A DNA stretch of 64,000 nt from Ananas comosus (lineage: Eukaryota; Streptophyta; Magnoliopsida; Poales; Bromeliaceae). The notes under the pieces were generated by a model that did no database searches, was not told the origin of the DNA, and worked only from the letters and a program-made list of their open reading frames with translations. This document shows positions 48,333-59,255 of the stretch, piece after piece (the stretch's first letter is position 1; every line of letters starts with the position of its first letter). The translations under genes and the position numbers were made by a program. Location: positions 1,583,439 to 1,647,438 of the forward strand of contig NC_033621.1 of the NCBI RefSeq assembly GCF_001540865.1. The letters are read 5' to 3'.

Positions 48333-48506
48333 GAAACTTCGTGGGGGAGCTCTTTTTGTATGCGTTGACAGAGAGGAGAGGAGAGGAGAGGAGAGGAGAG
48401 CAGTGGGGGCTTGTGTTGTGTGAGTGTGTGGGGGTGTGAGGGAAAAGATAGTTTATATATAGAGGGGATAGAGAGAGAGAGGAGCCCAAAATTTAAAGAG
48501 AGAGAG
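47299..48506 (-). promoter_or_regulatory. Leader and promoter of the F-box/kelch gene
   Basis: On the minus strand TATATATAAAC (plus-strand TTATATATA at 48453-48461) is a good TATA box. Downstream come CT/TTC-rich tracts (48258-48330) and a CTCTC pentamer run (48371-48400). A GTGCAT donor after AATAAG near 48148 could begin a leader intron that ends just before the coding start near 47300. A (TA)n run lies at 47537-47556. No other gene is seen. Confidence 0.45.
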
Positions 48507-48985
48507 AGATGTATATAGTAAGGTTAATTGCATGGATATTTTCATAAACGTATAGAATAGTAAAAATATTTTAACAAAATTTAACTTTTTATATTTATTT
48601 TTTAAAAAATTTTAATATTTTAAAAATATATTTGTGCTGATAGGATCCGTTAGAAAAATACATTAATCATAGATAAATTACTTTAACTCTCATCAATAAA
48701 TGAGATAAATTGATCGTTTTACTCTTCTTATATTATTTGTAATGTTAAAAAAGAAAAAGAGATGTATATAGTAAGGTTAATTGCATGGATATTTTCATAA
48801 ACGTTTCGAATAGTAAAAATATTTTAACAAAATTTAATTTTTTATATTTATTTTTCTAAAAATTTTAATATTTTAAAATATATTTTTACTAGTAGGATCC
48901 ATTAGAAAAATACAATTAATCATAGGAGATAAATTGATCTTTTTACTTTTCTTATATTATTTGTGATGTTAAAAAAGAAAAAAAT
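48507..48985. repeat. Tandem duplication of about 250- and 227-bp AT-rich units
   Basis: The segment starting GAGATGTATATAGTAAGG (about 48507-48758) is repeated immediately (48759-48985) with point changes and one deletion of about 25 bases. Both contain TGCATGGATATTTTCATAAA and a GTTAAAAAAGAAAAA end. Confidence 0.85.
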
Positions 48986-50961
48986 GACCGTTCAAAATTT
49001 GTTAAAGAATATTTTTGTATAATTCTAATAATTGGAAATTTTGAAGAAACATATTTGTAATGACAAAAATATTATTTTACTTATCTTTTGCTAACGGTAA
49101 CAAATTATAGAGGCAAATATGAATATTATTAGATTTTTATAAGAATAAATATGAAAAATTAAACTTTGTAGGAATATATTTATTATTTAATATATTTACA
49201 ATAAGAAGTATGTATAAAATTAATTCTCTATAGTAATAAGATAATAATAAAATAACATAAAAATTTATCTAAACTATAAACCATTTTGATTTAACTTTTT
49301 ATTTCTTAATTTATTTAACTTGGTGAGTTAATTACACTCTCGCTTCAAAATTAAAATTATTTATTTATTTTTAAAAATTTATATTTGTGAGAATTATGTT
49401 AAATATATTAATTAAATTTATAAAAATAAATAATATATAATTTTTTAAAAAAATATAATTGACTAATTCAAATCAAATGAAGTACAATAATATATATAGT
49501 AAAATTAAAATTTTTTAAAAAAGGGCCAATTCAAAATGATTAATGCTTCTGATAAGTTTGCCACCTATTTTTCTACTAGAAATAACAGTAGAGAGATGTG
49601 CAGTGGCTTAGAGAGAGAGAGAGAGAGAGAGAGGGCTAGGGCTTAGAGAGAGAGAGGGCCATGTGACTAGCTGCTGACACTGATATTTTTTTAATAAAAT
49701 TCAATAGTTAGATCATATTTTTCTTCAACTTTTTAAATTGTTATGGTTTTATATTTCAAACTTTTATGATTATAATAATTAAGTTTTTTAGTTTAAATTT
49801 AGTCAATTATATAATAATGTGTCGCTGATATAATAGTAATATACCTGATTGATGATAATATTACACTAATTAAGATATTACACTAGTTTTGTATTAATGA
49901 CATATTAGTAATCGATTAGCAAAATTAGATTGTAAAACTTATTTAAAATAACTTAAAAAGTTTGAGGATTAAAATATCCGTCACTAACTCATAGTTTGAG
50001 AACCAGAAGTTAAATTTAGTCTAATTTAAATTTAATAGTAAGAGACAGAGGAGAGTGTTAAGTTTCATTGAATAAAGTTGATAAACAACTATTAATAGCT
50101 TTTTAAATTAAATCTTTCTATAAAATTGTAAGTTTAACTTTATATTTGAAGTGAGAATCTAGATCAAACAAAGTATGTAATTTATTCCAATAAATATTTT
50201 TTAAAAATCTGTTAGTATTTAAAATATCCGTATAACACTAACGGCTTTGGATTCAAACTTGTAAACATTTTTTTCAATTAAAAAAAAAATGTATATGTGA
50301 GCTTGGTACATTTTTAACTTAGTTTGGTACCTTATATTAAAAATAACAACATTTCACACCATCTATGAAAAACCTTTTTTTTATTTTTTTTAAAAAAAGT
50401 TCTCGTAAGTGTTCACTTTGTAGGCCACTCGCACGCGGGGGCATTACACGTGCGAGGTGCCCAAAGCTAAAGCATAAGCTTCCCCCCACTTTTTTTTCTT
50501 TTCTTTTTTTTTATTTTTGGGGAAATGAGAACCCAAATGTTTGTAGGGGATATGTTAATTGTAGTGTAGCTTTTAAAATGGAGGGAGAGGAACAAAGGAA
50601 TAATCCCAAGCACACTAGCAAGTAAACAACTAAATACGAAGGTTTGACCTTGATGAAGGGAATCACAACACGAATTACGAGGACAATAATTTTTTTTTAT
50701 TTTTTATTTTTTAAAGTTATGAGCATGCACATGAATGGGACCAAACCAAACCAAACCAAACCAAACCAAATATTTTTAAAATTAATAATTTAATGCATCC
50801 TCCCCTCTAACTTTTGCTTTTAGACCCGAACCTGAACATGGTTTTGTAGATCTAGGATAGAATGTTATGAAATGCTCCCCCAATTAATCCTGGTGTTGTG
50901 GTGGGCATTCACTTGGTAAGTATCCATATGTTTTGTTACTTAAAAAATATATATATAGAGA
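48986..50961. other. AT-rich spacer, no supported gene
   Basis: Very AT-rich sequence with a GA tract (49611-49633) and a pentanucleotide ACCAA-type repeat at about 50738-50768. I see no exon structure. Confidence 0.6.
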
Positions 50962-51526
50962 GAGAGTACGTCTCCCGTATTTTAAAAGTACGGAGGTCTT
51001 CGTGCTCGTAAGTTATTTTTTTTATCGAATATTTGATTCGACGATCGGTTCCGTTAAGCATAATCTCGATCGACTCCGTTAAACATAATCTATGTTATTG
51101 AAACTATCTAAAAACTAAATTTTATAATTTTTCGATATCATTTACCAAGCGATCATAGGATCTCAAAAATAATTATTTTAATGACCGATGTAGCATGTTT
51201 TTAAATTCAATTGGGTAGAAGTATCCAAATTACATGAAAATTTAATAGAAAATTTTACTAAACATCAAGAGTAAGAATAATAGTTTCAATTTGAAATTTG
51301 AGTCTTTTATCACTATTTTTTATGAGCTTTTTATTTTCAACCGTTCATTTTGAGGCTACTCGTTTACTAGGCAAATAATGTCAAAAAATTATGAAATTTG
51401 ATTTCTAAATAGTTACAATAGCATACATCATATCTAACAGAACCAATCGCCGAATCGGATGTCCTATCAACAAAAACAACTTATAAATACGGAGGCCTCC
51501 GTACTTTCAAAAATATAGGAGCCTAG

Positions 51527-51530
<4 letters not shown>
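50962..51530. mobile_element. Long-TIR foldback element, copy 1
   Basis: The left half (AAAGTACGGAGGTCTTCGTG, then GACGATCGGTTCCGTTAA, then TTTTATAATTTTTCGATATC) and the reverse complement of the right half (GAAAGTACGGAGGCCTCCGT, GCGATTGGTTCTGTTAGA, TTTCATAATTTTTTGACATT) align over about 170-200 bp. The right end carries the perfect 16-bp palindrome TACGGAGGCCTCCGTA (51488-51503) and ends GCCTAGCCC. It is non-coding. Confidence 0.8.
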
Positions 51531-51610
<80 letters not shown>

Positions 51611-51615
51611 TGAGN
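51530..51615. repeat. Compound (TA)n(GA)n microsatellite ending at an N
   Basis: About 32 TA units pass into about 9 GA units and stop at an undetermined base at 51615, between two foldback copies. Confidence 0.9.
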
Positions 51616-52118
51616 TATGGAGGCCTCCGTGCTACCAAGTTGTTTCCAATGATGCAACTTCCAAATCGACGATTGGTTCTGTTAGACTTGATCTATACTA
51701 TTGAAAATATTTGAAAACTAAATTTCATAAGTTTTCGGTATCATTTACCTATCAAATGAGTAGTATAAAAATGAATTGCCGAAAATAAAAATCTCATAAA
51801 AAATGATGATAAAAGGTTTGAATTTAAGATCAGAGGTGCTAATCTTACAATAAATATTATATAAAAATTTCATCAGATTTGGATTGTTTTAAACCGTTAA
51901 ATTGACAAACACATCACATCTACCATTAAAATTGTCAATTTTAAGACCTTTTGATCACTAGCCAAATAATGCCGAAAAATTACGAAATTTAGTTTCCAAA
52001 TACTTTTAATAGTGTAAATCAAGTCTAACAGAGCCGATCATAGATTTGGATGCCGCATCATTGGAAACGACTTAGTAGCACGGAAGCCTCTGTGCTACCG
52101 ATAGTATACCAGCCTAGC
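51616..52118. mobile_element. Long-TIR foldback element, copy 2
   Basis: Same architecture as copy 1: left GGAGGCCTCCGTGCTAC, CGACGATTGGTTCTGTTAGA, AAATTTCATAAGTTTTCGGT; right (plus strand) ATGCCGAAAAATTACGAAAT, TCTAACAGAGCCGATCAT, AGCACGGAAGCCTCTGTGCT, ending CAGCCTAGC. The left tip appears truncated at the N. Confidence 0.8.
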
Positions 52119-53981
52119 TTTATTTATACACACGGAGACTATTTCTAAATCATTTCTTGCCGATTTGATGAATCGCACATGTATTTCTCTTAGTTTTAAT
52201 GATTTTAGATTTACGCATCAACTAGAGATTTTACAAAATTAATTGTAGTTCGAATATTTTTTTATTTTTTTATTTATATAACAAGTATGGTGAGGTTCGA
52301 ACTACAATTTATTGATCGTAAGCACTAACCAATTATTCTAAAAATACGTGATAATAGAAGGGTGCACTCATTGCATTTAAGAGCTCAACCACAGTACTTA
52401 CGGGTTTCGATCTGACTTAACTCACCTAGACGGTAGGTCTATTGTTGGACCTCTAACCGTTAGGTCTCTTGTAGACTGCAGTGCCGCTCAACTTATTAGA
52501 TTCTTTCAATTCAACTTATTAGTCTTCTGAACGAATTGTCACGTAGCAGAAAATTAGAACTATTTTAGTCTAATAATAAATAACCAATATTATTAAATTA
52601 GATGAAATAGCTAATTTTCTCTAAAAGCTTCTGTTCTACTATAGTGCAATTTATCTACCTGAGCGGAGCTAAATACGACCCTAATTAACATATTTACCTA
52701 ACTTACTAATTATGCAAGAAACATGAAAAAAAAAAAAATAATTAGCAACATTTTTTTTCGTTGTTATTATTGTTTGCATGCATCATTGCATGCAAGCAAA
52801 ATTCTTTTGAACCAAACTTGATGCCATCTGTAGAACAAAGTTAATAGGTTAGTCTTAGATTAGATACTCCATTCATTTAGAAATACAATAATTAATATAC
52901 TAATATAGGCCCCAATAAGATATGATAAAGCGAAGACCAAATACAAAAGGAAACAAAAGGAAACAAACAAAGGAACGAAAAAAGAGAGAGAGAGAGATGG
53001 AGAGGTAGAGAGAGAAAAAGAAAAGGTGTAATGTTCACTGATGCGCACGCATAGGTACCATGTCAAAGCCTCAAAGAGAGAGTTTTGTAGAGAGAGAGAG
53101 AGATAAGGATAGAGAGAGAAAGAGCTGACCTTTTGTAAAGCAAAAGCCAACAACACTTAACATTACAGATACAATACACTACCACTACTGCTACTCTTCT
53201 TTGTCACTCTCTCTCTCTCTCTCCCCCTCTCTTTCTCTCTAAATGTGGTCTTAGATCTCTTCTCCTCGTTGAGAGAATCTTCTTCTCTCTCTCTCTCTCT
53301 ATACGTATGTTTTTTTTTTATTTTTCTCTCTCCCTCTACATGGTGTCTCGTGGGGGATGTCGCATCATGTAGCTTTTGCTTTAGCACAAGTCAAATGGGT
53401 GGGGTTGGAGAGAGAAAAATATTAGAGAGAATATGAGGAAGAATATATTTATTATTATATTTTATTATATTTTATATTTAATATTTAATGGGAGGTAGTA
53501 AACATTAAAAACAAATGTGGAGAGGGGTGTGGTTTGGGTCATTGGGTGAGAAAAAGCCGTTAATTCCGATGTCTTTTTCTTGAGGAAGTGGGTTTTTCTC
53601 CTGCAGTGATTGTGAGATATATGTTCATTTTTTAAAAATATTGCATGCACCCGGTGTACAATACATATAATACTATAAAATATTATTTTAGAATTTTATT
53701 TTTCACTTTTTTCTATATAATATAAATGAGGAATTCTCTATTTTATTAAATAAATTTTAATTTATTGAATAACATGATATCAGAATCGTTACAGATCTTT
53801 ATAATCTTCGGTACGATTGTTCATATACGACGACAAAGTACGTTGCATAATTAATCTCTATAAAACTACATAATCTTTTTAATAAAATAATTAATGTTCG
53901 AGCAACATATCTTTAAATTTACTCATTTTTTATATTAAAAATTTTAAAATATTATAGATTACAAAATATGGAACAAAATTT
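52119..53981. other. AT-rich spacer with dispersed GA/CT tracts, no supported gene
   Basis: GA-rich (52984-53123) and CT-rich (53207-53335) tracts create open frames on both strands that are low complexity. An 11-base inverted pair (AAAGCAAAAGC near 53137, GCTTTTGCTTT near 53373) flanks them. Some of this could be transcribed, but I cannot define a gene. Confidence 0.45.
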
Positions 53982-54136
53982 TTTTTTATTTTTTGAGAGA
54001 TAGGTAGTACGCTATCCGTTTCGTTTATTTTATTTAGAAATAAACTTAACTGGAAATGTGAATTAATAAAAGTTCGAACTTAGATCTCGGATACCAACCA
54101 CTAAATTTTTTGTCAGTTGCTGTAGGGACGGTCAGT
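53982..54136 (-). mobile_element. tRNA-derived SINE with perfect 17-bp target-site duplication
   Basis: Minus-strand copy of the same SINE family (plus strand: GAGAGATAGGTAGTACGCTA, AAAGTTCGAACTTAGATCTC, CTGTAGGGACGG). It is flanked by AATATGGAACAAAATTT at 53965-53981 and again at 54137-54153. Confidence 0.9.
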
Positions 54137-54153
54137 AATATGGAACAAAATTT

Positions 54154-55039
54154 AATCTTTAGATACTCATGATTTGAATATTGAGAGAGGGGGGGGGGGG
54201 NGACTACAGAATGGTGCAGGCAATGATTTCTTTGTTTGACAGTCTTCCCTTGTTGGTGCAGAGAGAGAGAGAGAGAGAGGGGGGGGAGAGAAGGGAAGAC
54301 AATGCAGGGAAGTGTGGCAGATCAGGTCTCTGTGCAGCTGATGCAGAGATCTCGAGGCATGCTGTTTTACATCTGTCGTGTACTGCTGTCAGTTTCTGCA
54401 GTAGGCCTGTGAAGTTTATTTTGAAGCTGGAAGGGGAGGTAAAGGTAAAGAAATTCAACTACTCCATCATCTTTTGTTTTGACTTGTTCTGAGCTGGGGA
54501 CTTGGAGGAACTTTCACATCACACTCACCTTGGGAGCTTAAACTGACCTCTATTACTTTATAGATCCAATTTAGTCCTAGCTTGTGATCCTTTATTTACT
54601 TTTTTTAGAATTCAATGTCTGGGATTCAATTTAATCACATTGTTTTTTATCTTTATTGCAGTTGTTGATAATTAAAAAATGTATGTACTTTAATCATATT
54701 ACTTAGCTATTTATTACCATAAAATTTTGTATTGTAAAAGATTAGAATTTATTGTAAACGGTAGTTATTAATTGCAACAGTATTTATTATTGAAAAAAAG
54801 TTGAATTTCTAGTAGTGTTATGTTACAATGAAACGTGAGAAAGTAAATGATTTGATTTGGAGTTTTCTGTTTTGCTATAAAAAAAAGGCATTACGAATAA
54901 TTTTATACAGTGCTTTTATTAATAACACCCTTTAGAAATATAGTTTGTCATATGGTATTAAAATCGTACAGTAATATTAGACTAGCCATTCAAACTTGTC
55001 TAATCCTACAGTAGGATTTAGTACTTATTTAATCTTTAA
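54154..55039. other. Spacer with G-run, N and GA tract; no supported gene
   Basis: A homopolymer G run (54189-54200) ends in an N at 54201, followed by a GA/G tract at 54261-54289. An open frame of about 100 codons spans them but is low complexity. Nothing else is recognisable. Confidence 0.5.
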
Positions 55040-55727
55040 GGGTGTGTTTGGTTCGCACTATGAAAGATTACTAGCAATAAAAAGATGTTCGAGAATTTTA
55101 TTCCTATTAATCCTATTACTAAGAATGTGACATTCCTGTGTTTGGTTCGCACGGTTATATTATTTAGTCATGTTATTTAAATTTACAAAAAATATACAAT
55201 TAATTTATTTATTTTCTTTAATTAATTTTAAATAATGCTACAAAAAATTTCAACATCTTTTTAAGAAAAAGGGAGAGAGAACATAGGTTAGAGAGAGAGA
55301 GCATAATTAAAGAAATAAGAAGAGAAATAGAATTGAGATTAGAGAGAGTGAGAGAGTTGAGATTTTAGAAAAAAAGGGGGGGAGAGAGCTTAGTTTAGAG
55401 AGAGAAAAAGAGTTGAAGTTTAGAGAGAAAAAATAAGTTTAGAGAGAGATATGAGGTTAGAGTGTAAAGAAAAATAAAACCAACTAGCCGGCGGATAGGG
55501 AGAAAGAAAGAGATTAGACATATTATGATTACCCCAATTCATTAATATGAGAATACAGACCCTCCCTCAAGGGGATGAGATTAGTACTTTGGGATGAATC
55601 TCATTCCCAAGTAAATCTAATATTAACAACTAGATTACTTAGTGCGTTTAGCCAAACACCGTCATATTTTTTTATTTCTATCGGATTAATAGGAATCTTA
55701 AAAAGATAGTGCAAACCAAACGCGCCC
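55040..55727. mobile_element. Tourist-like (PIF/Harbinger) MITE with TAA target duplication
   Basis: The left end GGGTGTGTTTGGTTCGCACT and the reverse complement of the right end (GGGCGCGTTTGGTTTGCACT) match at 17 of 20 positions. TAA flanks both sides (55037-55039 and 55728-55730), the target preference of PIF/Harbinger elements. A second terminal-like block, GTGTTTGGTTCGCACGG, lies inside at about 55137. The interior includes GAGAGA-rich sequence (55270-55450) and no transposase. Confidence 0.8.
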
Positions 55728-55730
55728 TAA

Positions 55731-56702
55731 AAGGTGATGAATAAACTAGTTAGCTAGACAGTTTATGTTCAGCATAAGCTAGCCCATATATTTTTTAGGA
55801 TGTGATATATTTAATAAAATTCGTTCAATAGGTTAATTAATCTCGTTAGATATGAAGCTGTTAGTATATATATTTCGATTATTTATTAATACACTTATTA
55901 ATTATTTTATGTCGAACTATTTATGTCTGAAATTGTAGCGTAACTAAGATTAAGCCTAGCTACAAATCGATTTTGTTAGTTTGCTGCGCTTCACCCCTCG
56001 TTGGGCACGAAAGAAGTTACGATATATATTTTTTGTAACATATAATGTATACTCTTCGTAATTCAAAATAAAGTCTAAAACTAAGAATGCATTTTGTGGA
56101 TCTACAGAACTATAGATTAAAAAGAAAAAAAAAAAAGAAGAAAGGGTAAAACCCGTGCATGCATGGAGCATGGTGGTGTGCATGCATGCATAGTCCTTTT
56201 AGCCTACACGTGAGACAAAGTTGGAAACCACTTCTCCTTGGTTTCGCCGAAAGGGCACGTACCCTCCCCTCCCCTCCCTCTCTCTTCACACACATCTCCT
56301 TGGAGTAGCAAAAAAGAGAAGTTGATGAACCTACAACATGCATGTTAAAGTTAGTTTTGTGTTAAGTGTTAAACACACACACACACTCTCTCTCTCTCTC
56401 TCAAACCCTATTATTATAGGTATATATATAATAATGGATAATATAGCTTTTAGAGAGAGAGAGAAAACAAAGAGAGAAGTTGCCCAAAAGTGATATATAT
56501 GTATACTTGGTGTGAGTTGTAGATGTGTGTAATACCCTCCATTAAACCACCTTTAATTAATTTGCCCTTCTTTTTTTTTTCTTTCTTTTGTGTCCTGCTT
56601 TTGTCACCCAAGGACCTGTTGGTCAGCCTTGCACATGCACATTGTGACCAGCCTCTCCCCCTGAATAATAAAGTAAAATATATTGTAGAAAAAGAAACAA
56701 TT

Positions 56703-56758
<56 letters not shown>

Positions 56759-58122
56759 TACACACACACACACACACACATGTAATTAACAGGCCTCTTG
56801 AAGGAAAGTCCAAGGACCTATCCTCTATAATTGCCCTTTGAGGGGCTCTTCCTTTGTGGGGTTTTTTTTTTGTTTTGTTTTTTTTTTTTTTTGTTTGTTT
56901 AAGTGTTTTTAGGGGTAAACCGTANTTTTTTTTTGTTTTTTTTTTTTTTTTTTTTGTTTGTTTAAGTGTTTTTAGGGGTAAACCGTAATTTTCTGCAGGG
57001 ACTCAAAATATTGCATTTAATTATTCTGGAATTTTAATTTTATTTTATCAAAAAAAATATGCCGTTAAATAAGATAGTCAAGTTAAATTTTTTGAAAACT
57101 CTAAAGTGCATGATGTTCTATTTAACAATTAAGTCATTGCAGTAAATTTAAAATAAAATTATAGAATACTTAAGTATAACATTTTAAATCACGAGGACGA
57201 AATACCTTGTGCGATGAACTTGAACACTCTCGTGATAATCTGATAGATAATCTGGCTGGAAAGAAATAATATAATTTTCAAAAAACATAGCTCAGAACCT
57301 GTGGCAGTCATCACGAATATCAAATACCTTGTGTGAAACTAGAAAATGTTTTGCGATCACTGGACTTAACTTTTTCTTTCATATAATTCCTTCCTTCTTT
57401 CTTTCTTTCTTTTTTTTTTTTGGCTCTTTTGGAGGCCTAGCTGTCTCACATATGTAGCTAAATTCATTTTTATCATAAAATGAAGTGAGTAGTGTGCTAC
57501 ATTATTCTAAAAAGAAAAAAATTAAATCACATAATGGTAAAATAAAAATACACTAAATTATCTACTTAATTAGGGTGGCAAAGTAAAATTACCTAAACCC
57601 TACAGTGGCATAAATTAAAATTTACTTTTTTAAAAATTAATGAAAAGGAGAACTCTCCACACATTTTTACTTTGGTTGCGATTCTAAGTAATTGAATCCG
57701 GCCAAAAAGAAAATAACAAAATAACAAGTTATTTTCTAAATAATTTATTTTAATCGTACATCTCACTTTAAATTAAATATCTAACTAACGGGATTGAAAT
57801 TATAGATCAGTTAATTTGTTATATGGGTAATGATTAAATGAAAATGTGAAATGTACGATCAAAGTTAATTTTAAAAAAAAAAACGAAAAAACTATACTAA
57901 AGTTTGTAGTAAGTGGGTCCATAATCAACATTGACTTTGTGGTCCAAATCTTTATGCTCTTCAAATCATAAACGGCCTAAAAAGCCCAACTAGCCCGTTA
58001 TGATTAATATCATGGGCCAAATATGGCCCAAGTTGGCCAACATATTCAAATTTAAATTGAATTAATTAATGGTTTTAAAATTTCTAATCAAAAGTAAATT
58101 GTAATTAATAGTTTTAATGGAA
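55731..58122. other. AT-rich spacer with microsatellites, no supported gene
   Basis: Contains CA/CT tracts (56374-56402 and 56707-56782), a duplication around an N at 56925, and several GGCCCA/TGGGCC motifs near 58012-58040. The ORF-like frames here come from simple repeats. Confidence 0.55.
56707..56782. repeat. Compound (CT)n(CA)n microsatellite
   Basis: About 22 CT units pass into about 15 CA units with one interruption. Confidence 0.9.
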
Positions 58123-58470
58123 AAATTCAAATAGCACCCCTGTGATTTCACACTTTCTCACTTTAGTACTTTATGATTTAAAGTGTATCAATTTAGTATT
58201 CTGTGGTTTCATTTTTATCTTTGTATTATCGATCCCACAAATTTTTTTCGTTAAATCAGTGATAAAGTTAAAAGTAAACGGTACTAAAATAAATATTCGA
58301 TAAATCTAGCTGGGTATCTGAAGTTTTTGTATATAATTTAACGAAATATTAACAAAAAAACAGATGAAAAGATAAAAATAAAACTATAAGACACTAACTT
58401 GATACACTTTAAACCATATGATACTAAAGTGAGAAAGTGTGAAATTACGGGGATGATATTTGAAATTTAC
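58123..58470. mobile_element. Foldback MITE with about 100-bp inverted ends
   Basis: The left arm (AAATTCAAATAGCACCCCTG, TTTCACACTTTCTCACTTTA, GTTTCATTTTTATCTTTG) matches the reverse complement of the right arm (AAATTTCAAATATCATCCCC, the same TTTCACACTTTCTCACTTTA block, GTTTTATTTTTATCTTTT). It is non-coding. Superfamily and target duplication are not resolved. Confidence 0.75.
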
Positions 58471-59255
58471 CCTTATTTTAATGATGAGAAACAAAAAGTA
58501 ATTATGCTTGTTCAAATTGTATTCCTCTAACTTGCCATCCGAACCTCTCCTGCCCTATTAATAAAATTGCAGTGGTTTAATATCATAATTTTACACTTTT
58601 TTATTTCCCAAAATTTTAAAACAATAGAATTTTGTAGCAAGAATAGCGAAGTTTTTAATTTTATAAGTTCTAATACCAAAAGCTAAAATTGCATTAAGAA
58701 ATTTTTCAGAGATAAAAACTTACAAAACTTACGTGAACTATGAAATATTTTGAATCTGCTATCCAATTATTTAAAATTTTGAACATTTCTGCTCGAATAT
58801 TTCAATTTGTTTGTTTTGAGTTAGTTAACGATACTTTGGCTTTAAAATTTAAACTAATTACTTATTTTAATAAATTAATTATTGCAAGAATTGAATGAAG
58901 TATATTAATTAAATCTGTAATAATAAACAATGTATTTAAATTTTAAAATTAAAATATTGTTTGCTTACTTTAAATCAAATAAATTAAAAGTTTATATAGT
59001 AAATTTAAAAATTTGAAAGGTTGGATAGTTAAGTCAAAATGATATAGTAAAATCTCAATATTTTTTTTTAATAAAATGCTTATAAATTTTAACCTTTGAA
59101 AAAACACATTTATTTATTTATTTATTATTTGTTTGTTACATAAGATTAGTGATGCATTTGTATAAATTATATTATATTACTAAGGATTCCATTAATACTT
59201 TCCTTGGGGAAAAGTAACCCACAAAACAGGGTAAAAAAAAAAAAAACAAAGAACG
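58471..59255. other. AT-rich spacer and promoter of the eIF2B alpha gene
   Basis: Mostly AT-rich, with an ATTT run at 59110-59130 and a poly-A tract just before the start codon (59233-59246). No clear TATA box or further gene is seen. Confidence 0.45.

Noticed and set aside
48175..48489. 104-codon minus-strand frame
   Set aside because: It translates CT/TTC simple repeats of the F-box gene leader.
52860..53436. Frames on both strands as small secreted or membrane proteins
   Set aside because: They are produced by GA/CT microsatellites and lack any non-repetitive conserved part.
53990..54135. A tRNA gene, because of the TTCGAACT B-box-like motif
   Set aside because: No cloverleaf can be formed; the context and 17-bp target duplication show a SINE.
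54240..54440. Plant microRNA precursor
   Set aside because: I compared from memory with common conserved miRNA families and saw no match or convincing hairpin; a folding program was not available.
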